A stretch of DNA of 64,000 bases, from the NCBI RefSeq assembly GCF_020740795.1, contig NC_067290.1:17341001-17405000 (forward strand), given 5' to 3'. Both the position numbers and the translations under genes were made by a program. The DNA comes from Apus apus (taxonomy: Eukaryota; Chordata; Aves; Apodiformes; Apodidae). Of this stretch, positions 15,230 through 28,116 are shown piece after piece; the first letter of the stretch is position 1; each line of letters begins with the position of its first letter. The notes beneath the pieces are model-generated. The model searched no databases and was not told the origin of the DNA. It worked only from the letters and a program-made list of their open reading frames with translations.

Positions 15230-15239
15230 GAAAAAGAAA

Positions 15240-15395
15240 TCTAGGAAGAGAGGAGTGATTAAGGCACTGGCCTGAGTCTCAGCAGACCTGGATTGAATTC
15301 CTGGCTGTTTTCAGATTTCCGTCTGACGTTTGGCAAGCCTCGTCAACTCCCTGTGCCTTGGCTTCCCATCTGTTAAAGAGGAATAATAATATTTC
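15240..15395 (+). mobile_element. MIR-type (CORE-SINE) fragment
   Basis: A tRNA-like head is visible: GATTAAGGCACTGGCCTGAG resembles an A box, and CCTGGATTGAATTCCTGGCT resembles a B box. It is followed by the MIR core-like CAACTCCCTGTGCCTTGGCT, then CCCATCTGTTAAAGAGGAAT and AATAATATTTCC. The order and wording match the amniote MIR consensus as I remember it. It would be an ancient retroposon, predating birds. The ends are approximate. Confidence 0.7.
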
Positions 15396-18300
15396 CTTTC
15401 TCTCCTGCCTTTTCCAGCAGCAAGCTCTTCTGGACAGGCACTGTCTCTCTCAGTGTGTGGACACGGCTTTGCTCACTGGGGTTTTGATCCTTGAACTGAA
15501 ACAGGACATGTGGAGCAGGGAGTGCCATGCCACAGATGCCCACTTATTTATAATTCCTGATGACCTAGGGGGCCAAAAGTTATGCTGGAACTTGTTAAAT
15601 GGTTTTCTTAGTATCAGATCTTCAAGGCCTCAAAACTAATAATAATAAAATAAAATCAGTCAGTAAATTACAGAAGTGATTCACAGCTCTGCTGAGATTT
15701 GTGAGAGTCTGAACTTACCTTCCAAAGTAGAAATAGCACAGTTTGAGAGAACAGAGAAAACATTAGCCACAGCAGCAAAGCAGAGAGCTGGCCTTCTCCA
15801 TTTCTGATCTTGCTCCTTTACACAACTGGTTTTTCTATACGGACTGACCTTTTCAACCTTTCTCGTTGTCTTCTTGATGCAGAAAGTGGCTTCCCCTCAT
15901 GCATCTGCTCGTGCCCATCTGGTAGGGTGAAATTGTGCCCACTCACACTGCAAGCAGTACTGGGTAATGTAAGTTGGAGAGTCCTGGTTTAAGAGGACAA
16001 CCAGCAAATATATAAAATTAGATCTCAGCTGCAGAGACTTTCTGGTAATAAGCATTCCCAATTAGAAATGCAAATGTCACTGAAAGGGAGTATATCTGTT
16101 GACAGTAGACTTTGAGGAAAGCTTTGGTTTTAGTGCTAGTGAATTAATCTTTAATTATCAGCATGCCTCACTTCTGAAAGCAGTGCCCTGGCCACGCTGA
16201 ACTGCCAGCCTGTGGAAGTTTCAGGCTGTTGCTTCTTTCTGTCAGAGGAAACGTCTCACCCCCCAAAAGCAGAGGAGAACCTTGTCAGCTGCTGGTGGAT
16301 TTAGTGCCCTAGTTCAGCTTGAGCTGGGTCATTGGTTCTGCAGATGGCAAGAAGTCACCAACCCATTAAAATTGCTAGTATTAAAACAGCATGACTCCCA
16401 TTCTCTTGATAAATGTAAATATTTAGGTGAAGAATTATCAAGATGTGGGTTTTCCAGGGGATGGTAGAAAACAGTCCTTGCTCCTGCAGTCCTTTCCTGC
16501 ATACCTTGCCAGCAGAGAGAGGACCACAAGATGCTACAGCAAACTATTCTTTAGGCCAGCAATGAGAATGTCCAACACATCCACTCCCAGGCTGGCTGGA
16601 TTATTAAAATAACATTTCCACTTCCAAGTAAGTAAATAAATCTCACTGGTGAGTTTGTCTTGTGACAACCAACATCTTGTCTCCCCAAGAACTGGGCTGG
16701 TGTCCTGCAAAGCTAAAAACCCAACACTCTAAAACCCGAATGCAACAGCCAAGAGATACACCAACTCCATCTTCTGAGGTAGCAGATACAGTGAAGGAAG
16801 CAAATACATTCTCAAGATCCTATTATTAAAGTAACAAAAATAGTTCAATTTCTTGAAGCTTGACATTATGAAATCCTGCTGTCACTTTCCCAGCAAGATT
16901 TTGCTCTTACTTATAGCTAAAAGGCTTTGCCCCAAAAGCTTCATTGCTCTGAAGAAGACACACTGCAAACCCACCTCAAAAGGGCCCAGCACCTGGTTTC
17001 AGGCACAACAGGAAGTTCAGAACACACCTTATCATAAATATGCACGTGACATGAGAGCCTGCCACCTTCTTGGAGAGATGCCATAATTTATGGAACAAAG
17101 TACAACAGAACTTCACATCACTGGTGGATCACAAGAACAGAGGTAACCAAAAGGCTAAAAAATTACAGGTTTACTGACATGCTGCTCAACCTTACCCATT
17201 CTTTATTGAACAGAGATAATAACTATCTATAGGAGAGCTGTCTTCAGGCTCCATTCATTCTCTTCCACTCGCCCAGCTGAGAGGTGGTATAATATAATGC
17301 ACACTGGCATCTGGCATGTGATTTAATTACACCTTCACCTTGCTGGGAAAATGTTTGAAGTGTCAAGGTAAGCAAACTGTAAAAATATATTTCCCCTGCT
17401 ACAGGAGAGCTCCTGCCATAGCAAGCAGAGAAGACGGGGCTTGCTCCATTACTCTGGGTCTGCACAAGGAGGGTGATGCAGAGGAGTCTAATTCATGAAC
17501 AATTATCACCCTTTGATAAGACACCGTCTGCTCCCAGCAGCCTGTCTCCAATCCCCCAACAGGCTCTTAGGAACTCTTCCCCAAATAAACCATTGGTGTA
17601 ACAGGAAAATAGTACCATTGGCTCCAGTGAAGTTCTGCCTTCTTGCATCAGCAATGAATATGCCCCATTCCCTTAAAAAAGAAGAAAAGAACTGCTCAGA
17701 GCAGTAAAGTACCAGTCACCAGCACAGAAAGAACCAAGCCAGGCTTGTTTTAGCTCATCAGCCAGGTATGTGCTCTGCTCAGCAATGAGAGGCTGATGGG
17801 CATCACCTGTGGTAAGGATGAAGGCAGACCAATGTATCTATTACTAATGGGCACTTTCTAACCCGTGGTGACATTTGCTCTCACCTGAGTCAAGCAGCTC
17901 ATTTGAAGAGCACAAGCTGCTCAGCAAACCAAGCACTTAGGAGCTGCAGTTCTCTGGTGAAGCCCAATGACACTCTCCTTTAGCCAAGGAAGGGCCCACA
18001 TAGCCCTGATCTAGCCAGCAGCTGAGGGTTTCCAGGCTTTTGTCCTTGCTGTGTTCCTACTACACTGTGCTTGGAAGAAAACAAAATACAATTTTCTCAT
18101 TTCTGAAAGAATTGCTGAGCCAGTTGCCTCCATCCCATGGTGTTGCACATTGCTGGAGCTCTGTGAAGATGCTCCTGCAGACAATGACTCCAGCCCCACA
18201 GCCAGTGCCCAGCAGCTCTGCTCTTCCCCGTGACTGCTGTGAAGTCACCACGTATTTAGCAGCTCAGTTCCCATTTTGACTGCTGTGGAATAAGACTGAC

Positions 18301-20777
18301 CTCACCACCAGTGCTCCTTCAGGGCCTTGATGCTGCACACACACAGGACAGGGACAAAGAGAAGGAGGGAGCTCAGCATGGCACCCCACTTCCCTCCCCA
18401 GGTCCCTCTGCACAGCAGCAGAGCTGCAGATAACCTCTAAACCTGCCCGCTAAACCAGCGGTGACCCCTGAGCCTTTGACCCTGCAAGCCAGGGAAACAA
18501 AGCAGAGTGCAGTAGGGCTGGACTGGTTACAAGTAATTGAGATGAAAGAAATAAATCACATATATTTTCTCTTTGTGAGTTGGGGGGCGCTGGGGGAAAA
18601 GGAGAAGAAAGCTCAACACAGATATTAGTCACCTTGTTTTGTTCTTACTAATGGAAATTTCTCAGAAACCAAAATAATGGGTGTGGTATAAGAACCTGAA
18701 GAGATTAAAATTAGCTAGAACCCACATCCTAACTTTTAAACCCAGTGCCTGAATGCAGGTGTCTGCAGCTGAGCGTGGTATTTTTGTTTCAGCTCATCCG
18801 AGATATGAGTCACTTCCATCAAAAGAGGAGGATGCCTTGATCTGCGCGCGAGCGAGCGCGGAGCAGCAGCTGTTGGAGCACGTACAAACAGCCATGCCAA
18901 GGATTGTGAGGATGGAGTTTATCTAATGTGTAAACAACCACCTGCTGCAAATGAAAAATTACACCCACAACCACCTGAATAAGATAAGCATAGGAGAGGG
19001 GGAACGAAGGACAGATTCATTAGCAATTTGTTGGAAATCTTGAAGCAAACATCTCTTTTTGCAAAGGACCAGCAGGATGCAGAAGGAAATAGCAGTCCTT
19101 GCCCCAGACCTGCTCAGCACCCTTTATTTTGCCTAAGTGATTTTCTTTTCTGGTGGAGATGAAAACACGAACCCAAAGAAGATAATTAAGAGCTAAATGA
19201 AACCACATACAGCTGTGCTACTACATGGCTAATGAACATGCAAATATATACATATGACAAGGATATAATGCAGACTGGCTGCTTTGAGTGGCTCATGCAG
19301 CTTTCCAAGAGCTGGAAATGCTATTGATTATAACTGAGCTAAACTTCCTGACTCCAGACTTCGAAGATCAGCCTCAATATAATCATCATGCAACATATGG
19401 GAACGTGGCTGCAAGGAATTGATGAATAATGGCTTGGGGACCCAAACGTTTGCACATAGGGTGGGAGATGCCATCCTGGCTGCTGAGTGCAGGCTCCTCA
19501 GCAGCCAGGACCAGTGCCATAGAATCCTTCTTAGCATCTTGGCATGCTCTGTCTTGCTGTCAATTAAGATTTTGGAGTTGTGGGGTTTAGCTGGGATATT
19601 TATTTTTGCCTTCCCACTTCACTTGGCAAGATGCTGGTATGTGGAGGACACATTTCTGGAAGGACTGAGGCTGTAGGTAACACATACAAGGCAAAGCTTC
19701 TGGGATCCTACACAACAGAAGGCACAAGCAGCGTGGAGAGGTTCTCCTCTGAGGGTCTGCCGACACACTGGCATCAAAGACAACCAAACCTCTCTTATTA
19801 GTTAGAAAATAACTAGCTAAGAGTAACTTCTCAGGCCACTCAGAGATGAGATGAGTGACTCAGGGCTCGGGCTTGCTGGGAGCAGTTCTCACACAGAGGG
19901 GACACCATCCTTCCCACAGCCCTCTTGTGCTCCCCTCCCCAGCCAGGCCATGATGGAGACATTTCCAAAACCAGAGCAAAGCTCGTTTCTTCCCTGTGAT
20001 GACCACAGATAAGGGCAGAAAGCCACGGGGCAGGCCAGAGCCAGGAGAAAAGCATGGAGGGGTGCAGCCTTAGGCTGGGATGAAGAGACAGGACACCTAC
20101 AAAAACCAAAATTGTGCTGAACACAATGGTTAGTGCATAAAAATTAATCAAGTACTACAATGACTTGCTTTATTCATAATACTTAATGGTCATGTAATAG
20201 GAGTTTTTATTCTGCAGTTAAAGTTCATAAGTGCAGGTTTTACATGTAGAAAGGTATTATGCTGATGGTTTAATTACACACCTTTCTGCACACCAAAGGA
20301 AATGGGTTATGCGGGTTTTATAATTAAAGAAGGACTTCTGAGGGGAAATGAACTTTGCAGTTAGCAACATAATATTTGATTTTTATCAGGCGTTTTTTGT
20401 TTTGAATTTGCCAGCAGTCAGTGGTGGTGTAAACAGGTAAGAACACTCCAAACTGCATGAGGTGTCAGGAGGAAGCCTTGAAAATGTAGCATAAAGTAGC
20501 AATATTTAAAAATAGCAAGGGTGAGCATGAGGCATAAATATCATGTGTTTGGAAGGCTAAGAGAACTCTGCCCATGCAATTATATACAGTCCAAGGCTGT
20601 CCAGTATGTCTAGGAAACAGAGGAAAAACCCAACCCAAACAAATGAAAAATAAACCCTAGTCCTTCCTAAAATAATAAACGTTTAACTTTTTTATTATAT
20701 TTACTTTTGGTTTTGATAAATCTCGTGGCCACTGACTGCAGTTTTCCCCTCCAGCTTGCCTACAAAGGGGGCAAAGC

Positions 20778-20801
20778 AAAAAAAAAAAAAAAAAGTGATG
20801 G

Positions 20802-20838
<37 letters not shown>
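20778..20838 (+). repeat. A-run and (TG)16 microsatellite
   Basis: A run of 17 A (20778-20794) is followed shortly by 16 TG dinucleotides (20807-20838). Confidence 0.9.
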
Positions 20839-20839
<1 letters not shown>

Positions 20840-23016
20840 ATGTTTGTCATCAGAACACATGGGGCTACTCTCAATGTTCACAGAAAAGATGGGCACAAGC
20901 CACAGCCAGGGCTGGACCAGCTCCCAGCCCCCGCCCCCAACAAAGATGTGGACATCCACAGTAAACATGGCGTGTCAGGGGTGGTCAGTAGCTGTAGGGC
21001 TTCTCCCCTTTCTGGCTTTAAGAGGCTCAGCTTAGCAGAACTTTATTTCTCCATATATATGTATCAAAGCACATTAAAAGTGTGTGCAGGTATAGAGACC
21101 CAAATGTTTATAAACTACTGGGAAAAAGCCATTTTTCTAACACAGAAAATACACCAAGCAGAGTTTTTCTGAAGCCTAAAGTATTTCCAACAGCACCAAA
21201 TGCCCCTCCACTCCTACGATATAAACTGCCAGGCTCTCACTTTGCCCAGCACCAATGGACATTAATGAGCGGGTTGAGCAAAAAATTTTTAAAAAAATGG
21301 AAAAAAAAAAAAAAAGAAAAAGACTTTCCAAAAACAACAAGCAAGGGCAAGGCCTGAAATATTTTGAGTACGCCCTTTCCTTTCTGGCAGGACTGGAGAG
21401 TGACTGCCCTGGATATTAGGATTTGCTGGTGAAGGGGGAGTCCAGGTGATGGCAGACAGCAGTGGCTGGGCTGGGCTGTGCTGGCAACAACTTCCTTGGG
21501 CACTTGGGACCTCCCAGTGACATTTGAAATCAGGCATCTCCCATCCAAACAGAGTGGAATAATTTCAAAATCATTTTAATTGGAGCGCTTAACAATTACA
21601 ACAGGAACAGTGGTATAAAGGGTGTATCTAAATACAAAGGGACATTTTTTTGTTGTTTTTTTTTTTTTCATCAGCCAACTGCATAAATTAATGACAAGGA
21701 GAAAGGACTGTAGCTGCTTTTCTGTTATTAAATCCATACACTTTGGCTGTTCTCATCATCGTTAACATACTGTTAAAAGAGCTGTTGCTGTATCTTTCAC
21801 CACTCACCCTGCAATCAAGCCCTCACTGCGCTGTTGTGGATTTCTTATAGTCACTTGTTTAAAAATAGAATGTAGGGTTATTTAAAACAAAAAAATAATA
21901 ATAAAAAAAATCCGACTGCTAACTGAATGCAAACAAGTAAAAATTAACATATGCAATCGTCAAGTGTCAAATTCAGCTCCTCAGCCACCGAGATTTACAT
22001 GGCCTGGTGGGTGGGGCTCACAGCACTTTGGAGCTGCTCTGCCCACAGGCAGAAGTTGTGCAGATAAAATATGCTTAATTTTTTTTTAAATAGTTGTACT
22101 GGGGTTTTTGGGTGTGTATGCATGACCTGTCCTTTGTTATCTGTGCATTTATACCAAATGCTATGAGCCCATAGCCAACAGCTTGTCCTCCGCAGCGCAG
22201 ACCTGGGATGTACTGTGTGATTATGAAGATGCTCTCCACAATATCCATTCCTGTTAGTTTTTGAATTCTCCACCCTTGCAAAAGAGGATGCTGTTCCAAT
22301 TTATATATTTATTTTTTTTAACTCTAACACAAGTAATTATAATAGGATTAACAGATCTTTTTCATTTTTTTTCCCCTGCCCACAAAGTACAACTGCTTCA
22401 TATCAGAGAGCCTTATACCAGACTTAAGACTCGACGTGTTTTTACTGTATATGGTAATGTATTAAAATGAATGTACAGCTCCAACACACTCATCATCCAT
22501 TGTATTGTTTTGTAGAAGCCACTTCTCCCACGAAGGGCAACCACATGTGAAGGGAGAGAGTCCAAGTAAGTATTTGGTAAACATTTGAAAATGAGAGACA
22601 AATAGTTTCGTGCAATCACCCCCATCTCACTTCAAATACCCACTCGAAACAAAAATAATCCATTCCCTTCCAAGCCAAGCCTGGCTCCCTAACCCAGGAG
22701 GAATCGCTGGTAAACTTGCAGAAATATTTTTACAGTTTTATTTGAGGTTTTAATTCACTGCTTTATCTACCTCTGTTAGTCTGCAAAATAGCTTTAAATA
22801 TTCAAGTGGTAATTAATGAATCTTTTATGTTGCAAATCAAACATTTTCATCTGTACTGTGGTAGCGGGGAGGAGTTTAAAGTGTAATTGTTTCTCCTGTT
22901 CCACTCGCTGTGCTGGATGCCTTTTTACCCTTTATTGTATCGTTGGCTTTTGCTTCAGTTATCAGTGCTTCACCATATCAGTTGATATTTGCTGTCTGAT
23001 TTTTCATTTATTTATT

Positions 23017-23018
<2 letters not shown>

Positions 23019-23050
<32 letters not shown>

Positions 23051-23094
23051 AACACACACACATATATATATATAATTAAAAAAAATATATATAT
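23019..23094. repeat. Compound TA/CA/TA microsatellite
   Basis: Fifteen TA units (23019-23048) are followed by short CA and AT runs and then an A-run with further ATs. Confidence 0.85.
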
Positions 23095-25461
23095 TCACTT
23101 CAAGTTTTCATACTGTGCCTTTGCCAGAGACATTCCTAAGGAGATGGAAACTCTCTGAATGTGGAATTTTCGCATGAGTGCAAAATAATAAAAAGCATGT
23201 GTGTATTAAAAAGGGATCAACTTAATGGGAAATGAGCATTGGGTTACATTAATATTCTATTACAGTAAAAATCATATTTAATAAATTTTCTCCAGATTTT
23301 TTCAGAATCTTACTGTATTTTTCTAAGGCGTATGCCAATCCAAAGAAACAGTGCATATGATACATTTGATTTATGTTAAGTAAATAACCTGCACAGCCCA
23401 TTTTTTGGTTAAAAAAAAAAATTTAAGTGTAGAAACACACACCAGGCAGAAATGTGTGCTTAGTTTCCATCTGCTAGGAGGAACAGTGTTGGTCTTGTGC
23501 AGCAGAAAGCCTTTATAAACAGTATTCTATTTTATTGATGCTATATGTGGATTTTTATGTTATGTGGCAAGAGAGGGAGAATGAAAACATTGTAATTTAT
23601 CCTAATCATAAAATTATACTGGTACTAAAGTAATTACTTCACATATTAAAATACGTTTTCCTTTACTTTCTTTTGTCATCACATAAAATGAGGCTCTGCA
23701 GCACGAAGGGGCTGGAGCTTTTCTTGCCTTCACAAAGGATTGACACATCCTTGGTCGCACACTATATCACCCGACCCTTGTTGTTCTGTGACCCTAATTA
23801 ATATTATACTGGGTGACATTTATGTATCAGAGCAATAAGCTAAACAGGAAACAATTTATGTCACCTAAAGCTTTTTAACAAATCGATGCAACTATTTGTA
23901 ATTGCTTGTTTCACAAGATTAAAAGTACTCAGCCTTGATCTTCGCCCACAGTTTTGTGGCCAACATGACCTGGGCTTCCGTTGTAAAATAGGAGTGTTGG
24001 TGATCAGCACCTATTTCCATCAAGTAATCCATATTGCTAATATTTCTGGAATTTTAATGTAGTTACAATTTATAGCCGATCAAATGTGGTTACCTAAATT
24101 GCTGTTGCTAGTAGACAGTTTAACTGTCTTTATTAATTACAGTATAATTTAATGTTTGAGTACAGGCACTTGTGTTGGTCATTTTTACAGCCAAAGCAGT
24201 TATGTGCCTTATGACGAACCATTTTAGCATTTTCAATGGAAATTTGCTAATATGATGAGTGATAAAAATGTCAAACTCTGGTAAATAATGGTTATTGCTT
24301 TGGCTAGAACTATTCTTTGAAAGGATGGTTACCTTCAAATTAACATTGTAACTTGACGAAAAAGGAGGGATATTTTTTTGTTGTTGTTCAGGCTTCTGAG
24401 ACGCATCAGAAAATGGCCACTGAAATTTTCTAAATAAGTATCTAGAAAACCCTCAAGTGTGGTTGGTTTGTTTGCTTTTTGTTTTTCTTCTCTTCCAGGT
24501 AGACAGAGAAAGTAACTGTGGAATAAAAGGGGAGGTGGGGCTATTTTTTTGCTAACTACCCCAAGGTGATGCTGTTTACCATTTCTGGCTCACATGCTTT
24601 GAAGATAACGAGCTTAATGGGGCAACAAGAAGGATTTAGCTACAACTCTGCCCTGGGGTGTGGACAGCAACCCCCTCCTCCCCACGAGGGCCACATCCCA
24701 CCAAGTTGGTCATCACTGCCGGGGGAGGTGGATGTTTGTTGCCACCACCGTGGCCATGTGAGGATGAAGAGCACTTCAACATGCTGGGATGAACCATCGC
24801 TGCAGCAAAGATTAAAAGATAGTCCTGATTAACATACCATTAAAAGAACATTTAACATTATGCTCAAAGGAGTCTGATTAGTAGGTCAAGAAGGGCTAAT
24901 TACACTCTGTTGTGACAAAGGGTGTGCGTGTGTGCCCGTGTGTGGGTGAGAGGCACCAAGAATTGCTAGGCCCTTAAATTACCCCGATAACATGAAATCT
25001 GTCAGATTCTGTGAGCGTGGCCCAAGTTAAATGTCACAGTTCAGCTCAGCTGCAGAGCAGCTGGATGTGCACAGACATGTCAGCTGCCATGTCCTCCTGG
25101 GCCTCCAGCACCTGTGCTGGGATCCCCTTCTGCTGCTTCCCTCTAGCACAGGAGAAACCCCCCCAAAAATTACACCCTGGCTCCAGTTCTCATTGGAAAC
25201 GTCTCAAGGATGCATTACCACTGACTACAAAAGTGCTTTTCAGCTTGGTGGAAAACAGTGTTTCTGACTGGAAAAGGTATTTCCCAGCCGGCTGTTGCTG
25301 GTGGCAGTGCTGTGAAGTAGGAAGGCATTTTGTCATGTTCCACAATATGGCTGCCAGAGAGGAGAAACAGGATTAATAACACAAAGATGATACAAAAGGC
25401 TGCAAACACCCAGGCTCTCAGCTGCTGCTAGGGCAGGAGAAGGGGAAGGGCCTGCTCCAGC

Positions 25462-25508
25462 TCCTCAACTTGGTGCCAGTTCCTCAACTTGGTGCCAGTT
25501 CCTCAGCA
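25462..25508 (+). repeat. 19-base tandem duplication
   Basis: The unit TCCTCAACTTGGTGCCAGT occurs twice head to tail (25462-25480, 25481-25499), followed by the start of a third copy. The copies are identical, so the duplication is probably recent. Confidence 0.85.
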
Positions 25509-26978
25509 CAAGCTGCATCTGGTACCTACCCCAGCAGCTGTCCTTACATCTGAAGCCACATGAAGTCAGCAGATGACAACCAACCACCACGGCCGCGTCC
25601 CTCCCACCTCATGTGTGCAGTGGGAACACCAGCACTGGTTTGTCTGAGAAGGTGAAATAAATACCCAAGTCTTCTCTGAAGGCTTCATAGCTCACAACCT
25701 GCATGGCTTCCCTTCTGGTGACCTGTATGGGGACATATTGTCCTCAGACAGAGGAGCCAAGAGCTGTCTCTGCTGGGATTTATTCAGGGACGTATTCACC
25801 TGGAGGTGACTCTCCCACACTCCTCTTAGAGACACAGAGCACTCCTCCCAAATTTCCTGATCACGTTCTGGCTCACCACCTTCCTGTGACTTAGGAAAAT
25901 CTTACTCCCAGAAGTAGGACCTCTCCAGCTTACTACAATCTCACAATGTGCAATACACAACCAAAACAAAATTTTATTCTCTATATTATTAAAATCTACC
26001 AGACATTTTGAGACACAGTGTAATGGGTGTGCAAAGATTCCACCCCCCAAAAAAAAAAAAAATCTGGTATAATTTTATGATAGAATATTTTTATAAAATC
26101 ATTTGTACTAATTTAAGCATTTATCATTATATGCAAAAAGACTTCTTGATGAGAATATTATAGACGGTGCATGTTTTTGACATTAGCATTTTATTTGGAT
26201 GACTAATCTTGCAGATGTGAAATTTTAATGAATTATTCATGAAAAAATCTCTCCTCTGAAATTTCAGTTTGCTGCTAATGCTAGTTATTAAACATTTTAT
26301 TTTTCTTTATAAAACTTGATGAAGAAAATAAATGTATGCTTACTGGAAAGAAAAGAAGGTGGGTTTTTCCTTAACCATTTGTCTTAGGTGACAGAACGAC
26401 TCAGAACTTTGTTCCTCATTGTGTTGTGGGCCAAGAAGTTGATCCTGCAAACCCTCTTTTTTCATCCATGTGTGTTGAACCCTTCCTGCTGCAGCCACCA
26501 GTGCAGCACCTATGAGGGCACCGTGCTTGGAAGGATTTGCACAACAAAGCCCCAAGCCCCTTATTTCATGCTTTCCCCTTTGGAGACCAATGATTAAACA
26601 AACACCCTCAACTACCCACAACCCTAATGGTCAAATGCTGATAGACTTCCTAGGAAAAGCAGACTGATTCTCCAGTGACAGCATCCTCCTTGCTTCCACT
26701 GATGAGGCATCAACCATCACCTTGTCCAGACTGGATGTGAAGCCACCAGTAAAACATCTTGAGATCTGATGTGGTTGGGGGAGCCCCAAGGAGAGCAATG
26801 AGCCTGTCCATGACTGTGCTGGGACACAGGTGAGATGCAACCACCTGCTCCATGGGTCAGCACTGGGGCCTGGGGCCTCAGGGAACGTGACACGGGAGTC
26901 ATGAGGGCGGGTGGAGGGGAACCAAAACAAAAACTTAGGACATGGCAACTTGCATTACCAGTGTGAACAACCAGCATT

Positions 26979-26984
26979 TTTATT
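26979..26984 (-). terminator. Candidate polyadenylation signal AATAAA (distal)
   Basis: AATAAA on the minus strand is followed by GGTTGTTCACACTGGT, again GU-rich. It is 57 bases beyond the proximal signal, so the two may form a closely spaced pair of ends. Confidence 0.5.
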
Positions 26985-27035
26985 GCATTTGAGAATGCTA
27001 TAATGTCAGTAATTAGTACTGACTACACAACATTT

Positions 27036-27041
27036 TTTATT
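27036..27041 (-). terminator. Candidate polyadenylation signal AATAAA (proximal)
   Basis: AATAAA on the minus strand is followed within 30 bases by a TGTTGTGTAG-type GU-rich stretch, the layout of a cleavage and polyadenylation site. Confidence 0.45.
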
Positions 27042-27499
27042 GTCTGTATCAACAGACATGGAATGATGGAATTACAGTTGATGTAAGGAATGAGTTTCTT
27101 TTATGCCTTATCAAAAAAAAAAAATTAAAAAAAAAATCTGGTTACTGGCAGCACATACACACGAAGCACCATGCTAACAGTCTGGACTGTACCATTTCAT
27201 CAAGGCTTATGGGTAGAAGATTGTTTGTTACCTATTCTGGGCCCATTAAGATGCAGTTGGGAGCTGCAAATTCACCTCGCAAGACTAGAATACTAAATGA
27301 CTCCTGAAACACCTAAAAACTCACTCTGAGTTCATTAACCAAAGGTACCAAAGGATTTCAAAAGAGTTTAAACACATTGTTTTTCTTTCCATGCTGTAAT
27401 GAACGTGAGATTGTGATCTGAAAACTACAATAGTTCAAAATTATTTTTTAAAACTTTATATATATATATATTTATGTATGTATATATATAAAATATCTC

Positions 27500-27607
27500 A
27501 TGACCTGCAATATTTGTAGAACCAGAATCCCTGCCCTGGGCCTCCTCCTGAAGCAGGAGCTCCAGGAGAGGAAGGTGCAGGACCTGCGGCGCGACTCTTG
27601 CGAGTGA
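27500..27607 (+). other. GC-rich, coding-like short frame antisense to the FOXP1 3' UTR
   Basis: A 35-codon ATG-to-TGA frame stands out because a GC-rich stretch (27521-27607) sits inside very AT-rich DNA. It reads with GC-ending codons and a plausible helix (LLLKQELQERKVQDLRRDSC). A run of 14 A follows almost directly (27613-27626). This could be a fragment of a retroposed mRNA end, a small peptide frame, or simply a structured GC patch of the UTR: CTCCTG and CAGGAG form a stem. I do not recognise the protein. Confidence 0.25.
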
Positions 27608-28030
27608 GAATCAAAAAAAAAAAAAAGTCGTATTTTTTGTGGTCACTTATTCTACATAAGCCTTGATTTTTCATTTCACTTCTAGCGGAATGCAGAAACC
27701 TAACAGGTTTTACATTTACAAACCGTTTGTTGTTGTGTTTTGTTTTTTTTTTTTTTGTGGAGAAGGAAGGCTTTTGACTCTCATTCCTGACAGCGATTTA
27801 CCTGATACATGGTACTACTTTCATAATGTACGCTTTTCTTTGAGAAAAAAAACATGTAACAAATTGTCTTTACATCTTGGCACCTTGTAAAGTTTTTTGT
27901 ATTTTGTTTTATACAAAAGTTCAATAGTTTGACACTCCCCATTATTAATCACTACTTCACTGATAAACTTTGAAAGTGTGACCCTGGAATTCATCATGCA
28001 AAATATTTACTGCAGCAGGAGAAAAACATC

Positions 28031-28069
28031 TTTTTTTTTTTTTTTTTTAAACAACTTTTTTTTTTTTTT
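28031..28069 (+). repeat. Paired T-runs in 3' UTR
   Basis: Runs of 18 and 14 T are separated by AAACAAC. On the mRNA they are A-runs within the UTR. Confidence 0.85.
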
Positions 28070-28109
28070 CCTTTCAAATATATGAACTTTGTTTAAGACA
28101 GCCAGAAAA

Positions 28110-28116
28110 GGCAGTG
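28110..28116 (-). promoter_or_regulatory. miR-34 7-mer seed site (distal)
   Basis: Second CACTGCC match to miR-34a on the mRNA strand, about 3.2 kb further along the 3' UTR than the first. Confidence 0.4.

Larger units (their letters stand above)
15396..26970. other. Downstream intergenic DNA, no gene seen
   Basis: Contains microsatellites, a 19-base duplication, a small CpG-dense patch (18843-18862) and AT-rich, repeat-free blocks (20100-20540, 23100-24360, 26050-26340). In mammals the FOXP1 3' side borders a long gene-poor interval towards MITF, which fits the lack of genes here. Confidence 0.6.

Noticed and set aside
19517..19530. CATAGAATCC resembling a CR1 terminal unit
   Set aside because: A single short match with no CR1 body beside it.
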